From Acidobacteriota bacterium (GTDB lineage Bacteria > Acidobacteriota > Vicinamibacteria > Vicinamibacterales > UBA8438): 39,362 nucleotides of DNA. The notes beneath the pieces are model-generated. The model ran no database searches, had not been told where the DNA came from, and saw only the letters and a list, made by a program, of their open reading frames with translations. Both the position numbers and the translations under genes were made by a program. Of this stretch, positions 29,563 through 36,938 are shown piece after piece. Position 1 is the stretch's first letter, and every line of letters starts with the position of its first letter. Location of the stretch: assembly GCA_022562495.1 (NCBI GenBank), contig JADFPE010000009.1:1-39362 (forward strand), in the 5' to 3' direction.

Positions 29563-30804
29563 ATGACCCAGTCCCTGTCTCGTCGTCACTTTCTTGCGGC
29601 TGGCGCCGGTGCGGCGTCGGTCTGGATTCCCCGGCCGGTCAAGGGGTACACCGCGGCCGAGATGCGAGAGCAGGCGGTCAACGACCGGCTCGAGGTCGGG
29701 GTCTCGAAGTGGGATCTCGACACGCCGTGTCTGTGTGTCGACCTGGATCGGTTGGAGGCCAACCTCGACCGGATGCAGACGACCGTCAGGCGCAACGGCA
29801 TCGCCAGCCGGCCACATGCCAAAACGCACAAGTGTCCTGCCATCGCGCAGCTGCAGCTCGCCGGCGGCTCGGTCGGGATCTGCACGGCCAAGATCAGCGA
29901 GGCCGAGGTGATGTCCGAGTACGGCATCGCGGACATCCTCATGACGACGGTCAACGTGACGCCACCCAAGATCCGTCGCGCCATGCAGCTACGGCAGCGG
30001 GGTGCTGGTTTCACGCAGGCGGTCGATACCGCGGCCAACGCCCGCGACCTGTCCGCCGCCGCCACCGAAGCGGGCGTCGTGGCGGACATCGTGGTCGATA
30101 TCGACCCGGGTGGGCACCGGACGGGCATCACGGCGGGCGCCCCGGCGCTCGAGCTGGCGCAACTCGTCGACACGTTGCCCGGGCTGCGGTTGCGGGGCCT
30201 GCTCTGTTACGACGGTGGGGCCCAGCATGTCACCGGGTTCGCCGACCGGCGCCGGCGCGCGCTGGGGAGTCTCGAGGCGGCAGCCGAGACCGCGGTGCAG
30301 ATGACGCGGGCAGGGCTCGACACCGGCATCTTCAGCGGCGGCGGCACCGGGACCTACAACATCGACCACGAGACGTCGGGGCTGACCGACGTGCAGGTCG
30401 GGAGCTACGTGTTCATGGACGCGCAGTATCTCGGCATCGGCGGCGCGGAGAACCCGGAGGTCTACACCGACTTCGAGACGGCGCTGACGGTGCTGACCAC
30501 CGTCCTGAACGCCCAGTATGCGGGACGCGCCACGACCGATGCGGGCGCGAAGGCGAACACCATCAATCGTCCCTGGCCGATCGTCGCCGGTGAGACCGGC
30601 ATGACCTATACCGCGGGCTCTGACGAGTTCGGGACGATCCGCTACGAGGCGGATGCCAGCCGGGTCTATGCGGTGGGGGACAAACTCGAGCTCATCGTGT
30701 CGCACTGCGACCCGGTGGTGAATCTCTACGACCAGATCTACGGTGTCCGGGGCGAGACGGTCGAGGTGGTCTGGCCGATCGCGGCCCGCGGGAAATCCAT
30801 CTGA
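29563..30804 (+). CDS. Tat-exported D-threonine-aldolase / DSD1-like PLP enzyme
   Basis: This 413-residue protein has a twin-arginine signal (SRRHFLAAGAGAASV). The body is a fold-type III PLP enzyme (alanine racemase N-terminal barrel). It shows DTPCLCVDLDRLEANLDRM, the Schiff-base lysine Lys87 in RPHAKTHKCP, SGGGTGTYNI (phosphate-binding) and a C-terminal metal site HCDP (His381, Asp383), as in D-threonine aldolase and D-serine dehydratase. It would cleave or dehydrate D-amino acids, here outside the cytoplasm. AGAGGAGC precedes ATG 29563, and TAATAT at 29532-29537 may be the -10. Export of this PLP family by Tat is notable. The gap 29406-29562 shows no other feature. Confidence 0.85.
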   Translation: MTQSLSRRHFLAAGAGAASVWIPRPVKGYTAAEMREQAVNDRLEVGVSKWDLDTPCLCVDLDRLEANLDRMQTTVRRNGIASRPHAKTHKCPAIAQLQLAGGSVGICTAKISEAEVMSEYGIADILMTTVNVTPPKIRRAMQLRQRGAGFTQAVDTAANARDLSAAATEAGVVADIVVDIDPGGHRTGITAGAPALELAQLVDTLPGLRLRGLLCYDGGAQHVTGFADRRRRALGSLEAAAETAVQMTRAGLDTGIFSGGGTGTYNIDHETSGLTDVQVGSYVFMDAQYLGIGGAENPEVYTDFETALTVLTTVLNAQYAGRATTDAGAKANTINRPWPIVAGETGMTYTAGSDEFGTIRYEADASRVYAVGDKLELIVSHCDPVVNLYDQIYGVRGETVEVVWPIAARGKSI

Positions 30805-30810
30805 ACTTAG

Positions 30811-30897
30811 TCGGGGCTGGGCCCCGAACCCCACGCGGATACTTGCGGGGACCCCGTCGCCCCGCGCCGTGCCCGCGAGGCGCGCACGTGCGCGCCT
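30811..30897. repeat. Hairpins and a 20-bp palindrome after the aldolase gene
   Basis: TCGGGG...CCCCGA (30811-30827) forms a short hairpin just after the stop codon. Bases 30878-30897 (AGGCGCGCACGTGCGCGCCT) are a perfect palindrome, itself within CGCGAGG...CCTCGCG. No T-run follows, so these are not typical terminators. They fill the gap before the ferredoxin promoter. Confidence 0.55.
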
Positions 30898-30950
30898 AGG
30901 CGCCCTCGCGTTCCTCGGGCGCTCCCGATGCGCCCCTTGGGCGACTGAGG

Positions 30951-30956
30951 TATACT
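30951..30956 (+). promoter_or_regulatory. -10 element (TATACT) for the ferredoxin gene, near-leaderless
   Basis: TATACT ends 9 nt before ATG 30966, and the intervening CTCCTCCTA has no ribosome-binding site. The expected transcript would start within about 3 nt of the ATG. Confidence 0.5.
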
Positions 30957-30965
30957 CTCCTCCTA

Positions 30966-31328
30966 ATGTGGACGAAGCTCCAGAACACGCCTCGTAAGAA
31001 GATACCCCGCACGATCGCGGTCATCGACCCCGACACCTGTTTCGGCATTGCCTGTTCGATCTGTCAGGCCGCCTGCCCGGTCGAGGATTGCATCGTCGAG
31101 GAACAAGATGCGGATGGCCGCTGGGTCTGCGCCGTGCTGATCGACAAGTGCATCGGCTGCGGGTTGTGCGTGACCGTCGGCAACCCGACAGCGCCAGGCA
31201 AGCGTGATTTCGGCTGCCCGGCCGACTACGACGCAATCGACATGGTGGCGTATACCGAGGTGGTCGAGGTCATGGAGGCCCAGCTGGACGCCGAGGAGCC
31301 GGCGGAGGCCGAGCCGGTCACGACGTAG
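30966..31328 (+). CDS. 4Fe-4S ferredoxin-type protein with atypical cysteine spacing
   Basis: This 120-residue cytoplasmic protein has two cysteine clusters. The first is Cys25-x4-Cys30-x2-Cys33-x3-Cys37-Pro, with Cys42 nearby, so the first gap is two residues longer than the usual CxxC. The second is Cys62-x2-Cys65-x2-Cys68, whose fourth ligand is probably Cys84-Pro after a 15-residue insert (TVGNPTAPGKRDFG). A 35-residue acidic tail follows. It probably carries two 4Fe-4S clusters and shuttles electrons; no partner enzyme is adjacent. A -10 at 30951 lies 9 nt before the ATG. Confidence 0.82.
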   Translation: MWTKLQNTPRKKIPRTIAVIDPDTCFGIACSICQAACPVEDCIVEEQDADGRWVCAVLIDKCIGCGLCVTVGNPTAPGKRDFGCPADYDAIDMVAYTEVVEVMEAQLDAEEPAEAEPVTT

Positions 31329-31442
31329 CAGGCGGCTGAACAACACGCCCCGGTTGCTCTCCCTCCCCCGTAGTACGGTCCTTCAGGGCCACTCAGGGTC
31401 CACGCAAGCATCAGTTCCCGTGTAGAGCGTCGAGCCGCCCGG

Positions 31443-31500
31443 CTGGCCAGGCGCGAGAAGGGAGCATACGCGCAGTACTTGACCGACGAGCACTCCGCCT
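31443..31500 (+). repeat. Interspersed repeat copy C
   Basis: CTGGCCAGGCGCGAGAAGG, GAGCATACGCGCAGTACTTG and ACCGACGAGCACTCCGCC align with copies A, B, D and E in order. The rest of the 279-bp gap (31329-31607) between convergent genes shows no gene; GGGATGCATCGGCG near 31573 may be the distal end of the repeat. Confidence 0.6.
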
Positions 31501-31607
31501 TCGCACGGTTTCGGCGAGACCTGGTCATCGCCCGGATATGAGCGGGCCGGGCGGCGGTCGGCGCCGCCAGACGGGATGCATCGGCGGTCGCACATGGGAA
31601 GGTATCC

Positions 31608-32093
31608 TTACTCCAGTTCGACCAGCGGCACGCCCGGGTCCACCTGATCGCCCTCCCTGCACCGTACCGCCGTCACGCGCCCGTCCCGTGGCGCTCTGAG
31701 CGGAATCTCCATCTTCATCGCTTCGAGCACCACCAGCGTGTCGCCGCGCGCGACCGTCTGGCCGGCGGCGACCTTGACGGCGGTCACCGTGGCGGGCGTC
31801 GTTGCCGCAATCGGCGTGTCGTCGGTGTCGGGCGGGGCGCGCCCGTCCCGTGGCCCACGCGGCCACCGGTAGGTCCGGCCATCGATGCATCCCCAGTCGG
31901 TGTGTGTCCCACGGGCAACCACCACGGCGAACCGGTGTCCCTCGATCGACACGCGATAGGTGCCGTCGCCGAGACGGCGCACCTCGACCAGCTCGTCGAT
32001 GCCCTCGACCCGGACCCGGCCCCCGACACCGCCCGCGTCACGATCGACGGTGTCCAGGGTCACCCGCTGTGGTGGGCGGCTCATGTGGCTCAT
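31608..32093 (-). CDS. Biotinyl (BCCP) domain protein of an acyl-CoA carboxylase
   Basis: This 161-residue protein has a C-terminal biotinyl domain with the attachment motif EAMKM (Lys127) in TLVVLEAMKMEIPLRAPRDG. The N-terminal 75 residues are a beta-rich linker (RVRVEGIDELVEVRRLGDGTYRVSIEGHRFAVVV). It carries the carboxyl group between the biotin carboxylase and the carboxyltransferase. The ATG 32093 overlaps the biotin carboxylase stop as ATGA. In methylcrotonyl-CoA carboxylases this part is normally fused to the C-terminus of the alpha subunit. An extended start at 32123 is less likely. Confidence 0.88.
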   Translation of the reverse strand: MSHMSRPPQRVTLDTVDRDAGGVGGRVRVEGIDELVEVRRLGDGTYRVSIEGHRFAVVVARGTHTDWGCIDGRTYRWPRGPRDGRAPPDTDDTPIAATTPATVTAVKVAAGQTVARGDTLVVLEAMKMEIPLRAPRDGRVTAVRCREGDQVDPGVPLVELE

Positions 32094-33607
32094 GACAACC
32101 GCCATGCCCCGAGCGTCGCCCACGGGTCGTCGGCTCGGCCGGTCGTGGTCGGCCCGGCCGCAGCACTCGGCTCGAGCCGATCATGCACGGCGAGCGCCGC
32201 TGCCACGGCGAGCGCCGGCCGCTCGTCATCTTCCGTCTCCGCCAGTAGATCGTCCAGCTCGGACTCCAGGAATGTCGTATCGACGCGGCCGTCGACGACT
32301 CGCGGGTGCCGCAACACCCGGCCGATCAGCTCGATGTTCGTCCGGACGCCGAGCACGACGAAGCGTGCGAGTGCCGCCCGGGCCCGCGCGAGGGCGGTGA
32401 CCCGGGTGTCGGCATGTGTGATGACCTTGGCGAGGAGGCCGTCGTAGTGGGACGAGACGACGCTGCCGGTGACGACACCCGCGTCGACCCGGATACCCGG
32501 GCCGACCGGTTCCTGATATCGCAGGAGCGTGCCCGAGTCCGGCAGGAAGTGGTCGGCCGGGTGCTCGGCGTACACACGGCACTCAATCGCGTGGCCCCGC
32601 ACCGAGATCTGGTCCTGCGACCAGGGGAGCGCGGCCCCCGCCGCGACCGCGAGCTGGGCATGCACGAGGTCCCGGCCGGTCACCGCCTCGGTGACGGGGT
32701 GTTCCACCTGCAGGCGTGTGTTCATCTCCAGGAAGGCCAGCGTGGCGTCGTCGTCGGTTCCTTCGACCAGGAACTCGACGGTGCCGGCGTTCCGGTACCC
32801 TGCGGCGTGGGCCGCCCTCACGGCCGCCGTGGAGAGCCGGTCGCGCAGGCCGGCCGTCAGGTGGGGCGCCGGGCTTTCCTCGATCACCTTCTGGTGACGG
32901 CGCTGGATGGAGCACTCGCGTTCGAACAGGTGGATGACGTGGCCGTGGTGGTCGGCCAGGATCTGGACCTCGATGTGGCGCGGCCGGGTCAGCAGGCGCT
33001 CGAGATATAGCGTGCCGTCGCCGAACGCTCCCTCCGCCTCGCGCCGCGCCTCGCCGATCGCCTCGTGCAGCCGGTCCGGTGCTCGCACCACCCGCATGCC
33101 TCGCCCGCCACCGCCGGCCGACGCCTTCACGAGTAGCGGACATCCGAGGCGCCGGGCGGCCTCCGCCAGGCCCTCGTCGGTCTGGTCGCGTGGCATTTCG
33201 CCGGCCACCACCGGCACACCGGCCTCCTGCATCAGCCGACGCGCTTCGACCTTCGACCCCAGCCGACCGATGACGTCGGCCGGCGGACCGACCCAGATGA
33301 GACCGGCGTCGACGCAGGCGGCGGCCATCTCAGGGTTTTCCGAGAGAAATCCGTAGCCGGGATGGACGGCGTCCGCGTCGGTGGTCCGGGCCGCGTCGAT
33401 CACGGCGCCGATCGACAGGTAGCTGTCGCGTGGGTGGGGTGGTCCGATCGTGACCGACTGATCGGCGGCGCGCGTGTGCGGGGCCTCGGCGTCGATGGAC
33501 GAGCAGACGGCGACGGTCTCGATGCCGAGGTCGCGACAGGCGCGGATGATGCGGAGGGCGATCTCGCCACGGTTCGCGACGAGGAGCCGACGGATGCTCA
33601 CGAGCAC
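32090..33607 (-). CDS. Biotin carboxylase subunit of a (methylcrotonyl-like) acyl-CoA carboxylase
   Basis: This protein of about 505 residues carries the complete biotin carboxylase domain: RRLLVANRGEIALRIIRAC at the start, HPGYGFLSENPEMA, the glycine-rich ATP loop VKASAGGGGRGM, HIEVQILADHHGHVIHLFERECSIQRRHQKVIEESPAP, FLEMNTRLQVEHPVTEAVTGRDLVHAQL and HAIECRVYAEHP. It carboxylates biotin with bicarbonate and ATP. The C-terminus after about residue 450 (DPWATLGAWRLS) looks like the linker that continues into the biotinyl domain in fused subunits. The start is GTG 33607 or GTG 33601. The gap 33608-33711 has no visible feature. Confidence 0.88.
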   Translation of the reverse strand: MLVSIRRLLVANRGEIALRIIRACRDLGIETVAVCSSIDAEAPHTRAADQSVTIGPPHPRDSYLSIGAVIDAARTTDADAVHPGYGFLSENPEMAAACVDAGLIWVGPPADVIGRLGSKVEARRLMQEAGVPVVAGEMPRDQTDEGLAEAARRLGCPLLVKASAGGGGRGMRVVRAPDRLHEAIGEARREAEGAFGDGTLYLERLLTRPRHIEVQILADHHGHVIHLFERECSIQRRHQKVIEESPAPHLTAGLRDRLSTAAVRAAHAAGYRNAGTVEFLVEGTDDDATLAFLEMNTRLQVEHPVTEAVTGRDLVHAQLAVAAGAALPWSQDQISVRGHAIECRVYAEHPADHFLPDSGTLLRYQEPVGPGIRVDAGVVTGSVVSSHYDGLLAKVITHADTRVTALARARAALARFVVLGVRTNIELIGRVLRHPRVVDGRVDTTFLESELDDLLAETEDDERPALAVAAALAVHDRLEPSAAAGPTTTGRADDPWATLGAWRLS

Positions 33608-33711
33608 ACGTCCGCGACTCCGCTCGTTGGCGCGCCGGGCCGAACACGGCGCGCCGTGCGCAACAGCGGTCGCATGGCCGACGGCAGCGCATTGGAAGAA
33701 GCCATGGACAC

Positions 33712-35319
33712 CTACATTCTGAAGACACCGAACTTCGGGTGAGGCACCGGCGCGTTGGCGGCCACCGACAGCCCGAGGGCCAGGGCGTTGCGGGTCTCGG
33801 TCGCCGTGATCACACCGTCGTCCCAGAGCCGGGCGGTTGCATAATAGGGCGAGCCCTCGTGGTCGTAGCGGCGCAAGATCGGCTCGCGGATCGCCGCTTC
33901 GTCGTCCAGCGTCAGGGCGACGCCCTTGCGCGACTGCTGCTCCCGTTTCACCGAGACCAGCACCTCCGCGGCCTGTGTCGCGCCCATGACCGAGATCTGC
34001 GCATTGGGCCACATCCACAGCAGCCTGGGGTCGTAGGCGCGGCCGCACATCCCGTAGTTACCGGCGCCGAACGACCCGCCGATGATGACGGTGAACTTCG
34101 GCACCACGGCGTTCGCCACCGCGTGCACCATCTTGGCGCCGTCCTTGGCGATGCCGGCCCGCTCGTAGGTCCGGCCTACCATGAAGCCGGTGACGTTCTG
34201 CAGGAAGACCAGCGGCAGCTGGCGCAGGGTGCACATCTGGATGAAGTGGGTCGCCTTCAGCGCCGACTCGGAGAACAGCACGCCGTTGCTGGCGAGCAGC
34301 CCCACGAGGAAGCCGTGGACCCGGGCGAACCCTGTGACCAGTGTGGGGCCGTAGCGGTGCTTGAACTCGTCGAACCGCGATCCGTCCACCAGCCGCGCGA
34401 TGACCTCACGCACGTCGTACTGCCGTCGCAGGTCGGTGCCGACGATGCCGCCGATCTCGGCCGGGTCATATCGTGGGTCTTCGGGCGACGTGCGGTCGAT
34501 AGCTGCCGGTGTGGTGGTGGGCAGCGTCGAGACCACGGTACGGGCGATCTGGAGCGCATCGAGGTCGTTCTCGGCCAGGTAGTCGGCCACGCCGGACAGT
34601 CGCGTGTGGACATCGGCGCCGCCGAGCTCCTCGGCAGAGACCTCTTCGCCCGTGGCGGCCTTCACGAGGGGAGGCCCACCCAGGAAGATGGTCCCGGTGC
34701 CCTTGACGATAATCGTCTCGTCGGACATCGCCGGCACATACGCGCCCCCGGCCGTGCACGACCCCATCACCACCGCGATCTGCGGTATGCCTTCGGCCGA
34801 TAGCCGTGCCTGGTTGAAGAAGATGCGGCCGAAATGCTCGCGGTCCGGAAAGACCTCCGCCTGCATCGGCAGGAACGCGCCACCGGAATCCACCAGGTAG
34901 ACGCAGGGGAGCCGGTTCTCGAGGGCGATCTGCTGCGCCCTGAGATGCTTCTTGACCGTGATGGGGTAGTAGGTGCCGCCCTTCGCGGTCGCGTCGTTGC
35001 CGACCACCATCACTTCGCGACCAGAGACGCGCCCGATGCCGGTGACGAGGCCCGCGCCCGGCACCGCGTCGTCGTACATCCCGCCGGCGGCCAGCGCCGA
35101 GAGCTCGAGGAACGGCGTGTCCGGGTCCAGCAGGTGGGCGAGCCGGTCGCGCACCGTCAGCTTGCCCAGATCGCGATGTCGGCGGGTCGCCTGCTCGCCG
35201 CCGCCGGCGCGTGCCCGCTCGAGTCGTCCCTGGAGGTCGCGTTCGAGTCGGCGCGTCGCGTCTCGATTGGCGCGGAACTCTGTGCTTGTGGTGTCGACGC
35301 TGGTCGGGAGGACACGCAT
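33712..35319 (-). CDS. Carboxyltransferase (beta) subunit, methylcrotonyl-CoA carboxylase-like
   Basis: This 535-residue member of the acyl-CoA carboxylase beta family shows [55 protein letters not shown] (oxyanion loop), [11 protein letters not shown] and [30 protein letters not shown], and ends FGVFRM. The extended MQAEVFPD segment and the FGVFRM C-terminus are typical of methylcrotonyl-CoA carboxylase, an enzyme of leucine breakdown; a geranyl-CoA or related substrate is possible. It precedes the biotin carboxylase and biotinyl genes on the same strand. Other leucine or isoprenoid catabolic genes are not in the window. Confidence 0.88.
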   Translation of the reverse strand: MRVLPTSVDTTSTEFRANRDATRRLERDLQGRLERARAGGGEQATRRHRDLGKLTVRDRLAHLLDPDTPFLELSALAAGGMYDDAVPGAGLVTGIGRVSGREVMVVGNDATAKGGTYYPITVKKHLRAQQIALENRLPCVYLVDSGGAFLPMQAEVFPDREHFGRIFFNQARLSAEGIPQIAVVMGSCTAGGAYVPAMSDETIIVKGTGTIFLGGPPLVKAATGEEVSAEELGGADVHTRLSGVADYLAENDLDALQIARTVVSTLPTTTPAAIDRTSPEDPRYDPAEIGGIVGTDLRRQYDVREVIARLVDGSRFDEFKHRYGPTLVTGFARVHGFLVGLLASNGVLFSESALKATHFIQMCTLRQLPLVFLQNVTGFMVGRTYERAGIAKDGAKMVHAVANAVVPKFTVIIGGSFGAGNYGMCGRAYDPRLLWMWPNAQISVMGATQAAEVLVSVKREQQSRKGVALTLDDEAAIREPILRRYDHEGSPYYATARLWDDGVITATETRNALALGLSVAANAPVPHPKFGVFRM

Positions 35320-35333
35320 TGGCGAGTGCTCTC

Positions 35334-35382
35334 AGAAGGCAGAAGGCAGAAGGCAGAAGGCAGAAGTCAGAAGACAGGAGGC
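35334..35382 (+). repeat. Heptanucleotide tandem repeat, seven units of AGAAGGC type
   Basis: Four exact AGAAGGC units are followed by AGAAGTC, AGAAGAC and AGGAGGC. It starts 15 bp upstream of the carboxyltransferase ATG, so its length could affect expression of the carboxylase operon. The rest of the gap (35383-35487) contains a doubled GCGCCCAAAGCC-like motif (35438-35470). Confidence 0.85.
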
Positions 35383-35487
35383 AAGAGGATCATCCGCCTG
35401 CGTGTCGACGTACGTCGCGGCGGGTCTTCAAGAGCCGCCCTCGAGCGCCCAAAGCCCAGCGCCCAAAGCCGACGGGTCTTCGAGCAA

Positions 35488-35658
35488 TCACCATCCGCAA
35501 CAATCTGTCTTGTACCCACACTTCGGGCATCGCCAGACGGCGTGCATCCGGAACATCTCGGCGCCGCATCGCTCGCAATGCATGTCGTCGGCCTTCGCTC
35601 GCGTGACGGTGGTCGCCGGCGTGTGCGCCGGGGTGGGCGAGAGCGGTGGCTTCGGCAT
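35488..35658 (-). CDS. Zinc-ribbon mini-protein
   Basis: This 56-residue protein has a Pro/Thr-rich N-terminus and a compact C-terminal zinc ribbon: CERCG (Cys28, Cys31) and CPKCG (Cys44, Cys47), ending in DCCGW. It is probably a structural or regulatory zinc protein; similar one-ribbon proteins are usually of unknown function. A TATAAT 6 nt before ATG 35658 and the lack of a ribosome-binding site suggest a leaderless transcript. It is divergent from the YtxH gene, 62 bp away. Confidence 0.75.
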   Translation of the reverse strand: MPKPPLSPTPAHTPATTVTRAKADDMHCERCGAEMFRMHAVWRCPKCGYKTDCCGW

Positions 35659-35664
35659 GCCGGA

Positions 35665-35713
35665 ATTATAGCGCCCGCTCGCGCTTCCGCGGCCCGGACC
35701 AATCCGGTATGCT
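35665..35713. promoter_or_regulatory. Divergent near-leaderless promoter pair
   Basis: A minus-strand TATAAT (35665-35670) lies 6 nt before the zinc-ribbon ATG at 35658. A plus-strand TATGCT (35708-35713) lies 7 nt before the YtxH ATG at 35721. No good -35 boxes are seen. The two -10 elements are 37 bp apart, so the promoters would compete for polymerase. Confidence 0.45.
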
Positions 35714-35720
35714 GACCCCC

Positions 35721-35999
35721 ATGGACGAACGCTCACGAGTACTGTTGTCGGCGCTGCTGGGTGCGGCACTTGGCGGCATGGCCGGGTATCTGTATCTAAC
35801 CGAACAGGGCCGGCACGTGCGCGGGCAGATCGAGCCGGCGCTGGACGGCATCGTTGCCGAGTTGGAGCGCGCCAGGGCCACCGGCGAGAAGGTCCGGGAA
35901 GTCGCGCGTGAAGGACAGCGCACACTGAACGACCTGATCGGCGAAGATCGGGCGCGCGCCGCCTGGGAGTCGACCGAGGTCCGTCAAGCCTCGTCGTGA
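35721..35999 (+). CDS. YtxH-like small membrane-anchored protein
   Basis: This 92-residue protein has one N-terminal TM segment with small residues (VLLSALLGAALGGMAGYLYLTEQGRHVR) followed by a charged helix (IVAELERARATGEKVREVAREGQRTLNDLI). This is the YtxH layout (gas-vesicle/general stress-like proteins). It probably sits in the inner membrane with its helical tail free. The stop overlaps the next start as GTGA, so it is co-translated with the YihY/BrkB gene. ATG 35709 is an alternative start. Confidence 0.7.
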   Translation: MDERSRVLLSALLGAALGGMAGYLYLTEQGRHVRGQIEPALDGIVAELERARATGEKVREVAREGQRTLNDLIGEDRARAAWESTEVRQASS

Positions 36000-36892
36000 G
36001 CGCCGCCGGTGCGACGCTGCCACCCGGCGACGTCGCCCGCCGGCTCGGACGTCGGGTCGCTCGAGAGGCCAGGGACGCCGGTCACGCCGCCTGGCTGGCG
36101 CTCCGACGTCTGGGGCAGAGCGACGACCTGACGTTTGCCTCCTCGATCGCCTACTACACCCTCCTGTCCCTGTTTCCACTGCTGCTGCTGCTGTTCTCGT
36201 TTCTCGGTCGCGTCACGAGCGACCCGCTTGTCCGGACCGAGCTGGTCGATCTGGTGCTGCAGTATTTCCCCCAGCGCGTCGACTTCATCACCTCGCAGAT
36301 CGATGACGCGCAGGGGGTCAGTGTCGGGCTCGGCGTCGCCGGCAGCCTGGTCATCGTCTGGACGGCGCTCGGTGTTTTTCGCGCCGTCAGCTCCGCGGTG
36401 AACCATGCCTGGAACGTCGAGACCCGGCGCAACTTCCTCCGCCATCAGGCGTCGGCGTTCCTGATGCTGGTGGCTGCCGGGGTGGTCATGCTGGCGGCGC
36501 TGCTGGTCGTCGGCGTGGCCGAGATGGTGGCCACCACCTGGTTCGGGCGGGTGCTCGACGAGGTGCCCGGCGTGGCGCAGGTGACCCACACGGTGCTCCG
36601 CTACCCGGCGACGCTGCTGTTAATCGTCGTGGTGGCGTTCATTCTCTACTTCGTGCCGAACGCCACGGTGCGGCTCGGCGACATCTGGCTGGGCGCGGTG
36701 CTGACCGGTGTGCTGTGGCGGCTGGCGCTGGGCGCCTTCTCCTGGTATCTCGGGCTGGGGGCGGGGGCGCTCAGCGTCTATGGGTCGATGGCCGCGATTG
36801 TCGTGTTCCTGCTCTGGATCTACATCTCGGCGGTCATCCTGATCTACGGCGTCGAGTTCAGCGCCGCCTACGCACGGCTCAGGCGCGCGTAG
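35996..36892 (+). CDS. YihY/BrkB family membrane protein
   Basis: This 298-residue protein has six hydrophobic spans. The family landmarks are visible: DDLTFASSIAYYTLLSLFPLLLLLFSFLG at about 42-70, AVSSAVNHAWNVETRRNFLRHQ, YFVPNATVRLGDIWLGAVLTGVLWRLALG and the C-terminal YGSMAAIVVFLLWIYISAVILIYGVEFSAAYAR. The role is not established; older names (RNase BN, serum resistance) are misleading. It starts at GTG 35996, overlapping the YtxH stop. Confidence 0.88.
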   Translation: MSAAGATLPPGDVARRLGRRVAREARDAGHAAWLALRRLGQSDDLTFASSIAYYTLLSLFPLLLLLFSFLGRVTSDPLVRTELVDLVLQYFPQRVDFITSQIDDAQGVSVGLGVAGSLVIVWTALGVFRAVSSAVNHAWNVETRRNFLRHQASAFLMLVAAGVVMLAALLVVGVAEMVATTWFGRVLDEVPGVAQVTHTVLRYPATLLLIVVVAFILYFVPNATVRLGDIWLGAVLTGVLWRLALGAFSWYLGLGAGALSVYGSMAAIVVFLLWIYISAVILIYGVEFSAAYARLRRA

Positions 36893-36904
36893 GGCAACAT
36901 CGAT

Positions 36905-36930
36905 TCTCCTGTCTCCTGTCTCCTGATACT
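36905..36930 (+). repeat. Heptanucleotide repeat (TCTCCTG)3 and -10-like box before pheA
   Basis: Three exact TCTCCTG units (36905-36925) are the reverse complement of the CAGGAGA-type unit found at 28241-28275. The last unit runs into GATACT (36925-36930), a -10-like box ending 8 nt before the GTG start of the prephenate dehydratase gene. Changes in unit number would alter promoter spacing. Confidence 0.7.
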
Positions 36931-36938
36931 CTCTACCC

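Noticed and set aside
33739-34803. A 354-codon plus-strand open frame opposite the carboxyltransferase gene
   Set aside because: The carboxyltransferase on the minus strand is complete and well conserved; the plus-strand translation has no plausible domain.
35334-35382. Tandem repeats considered as a CRISPR-like array
   Set aside because: The units are 7 bp, directly adjacent and without spacers; no cas gene is present. They are microsatellites.
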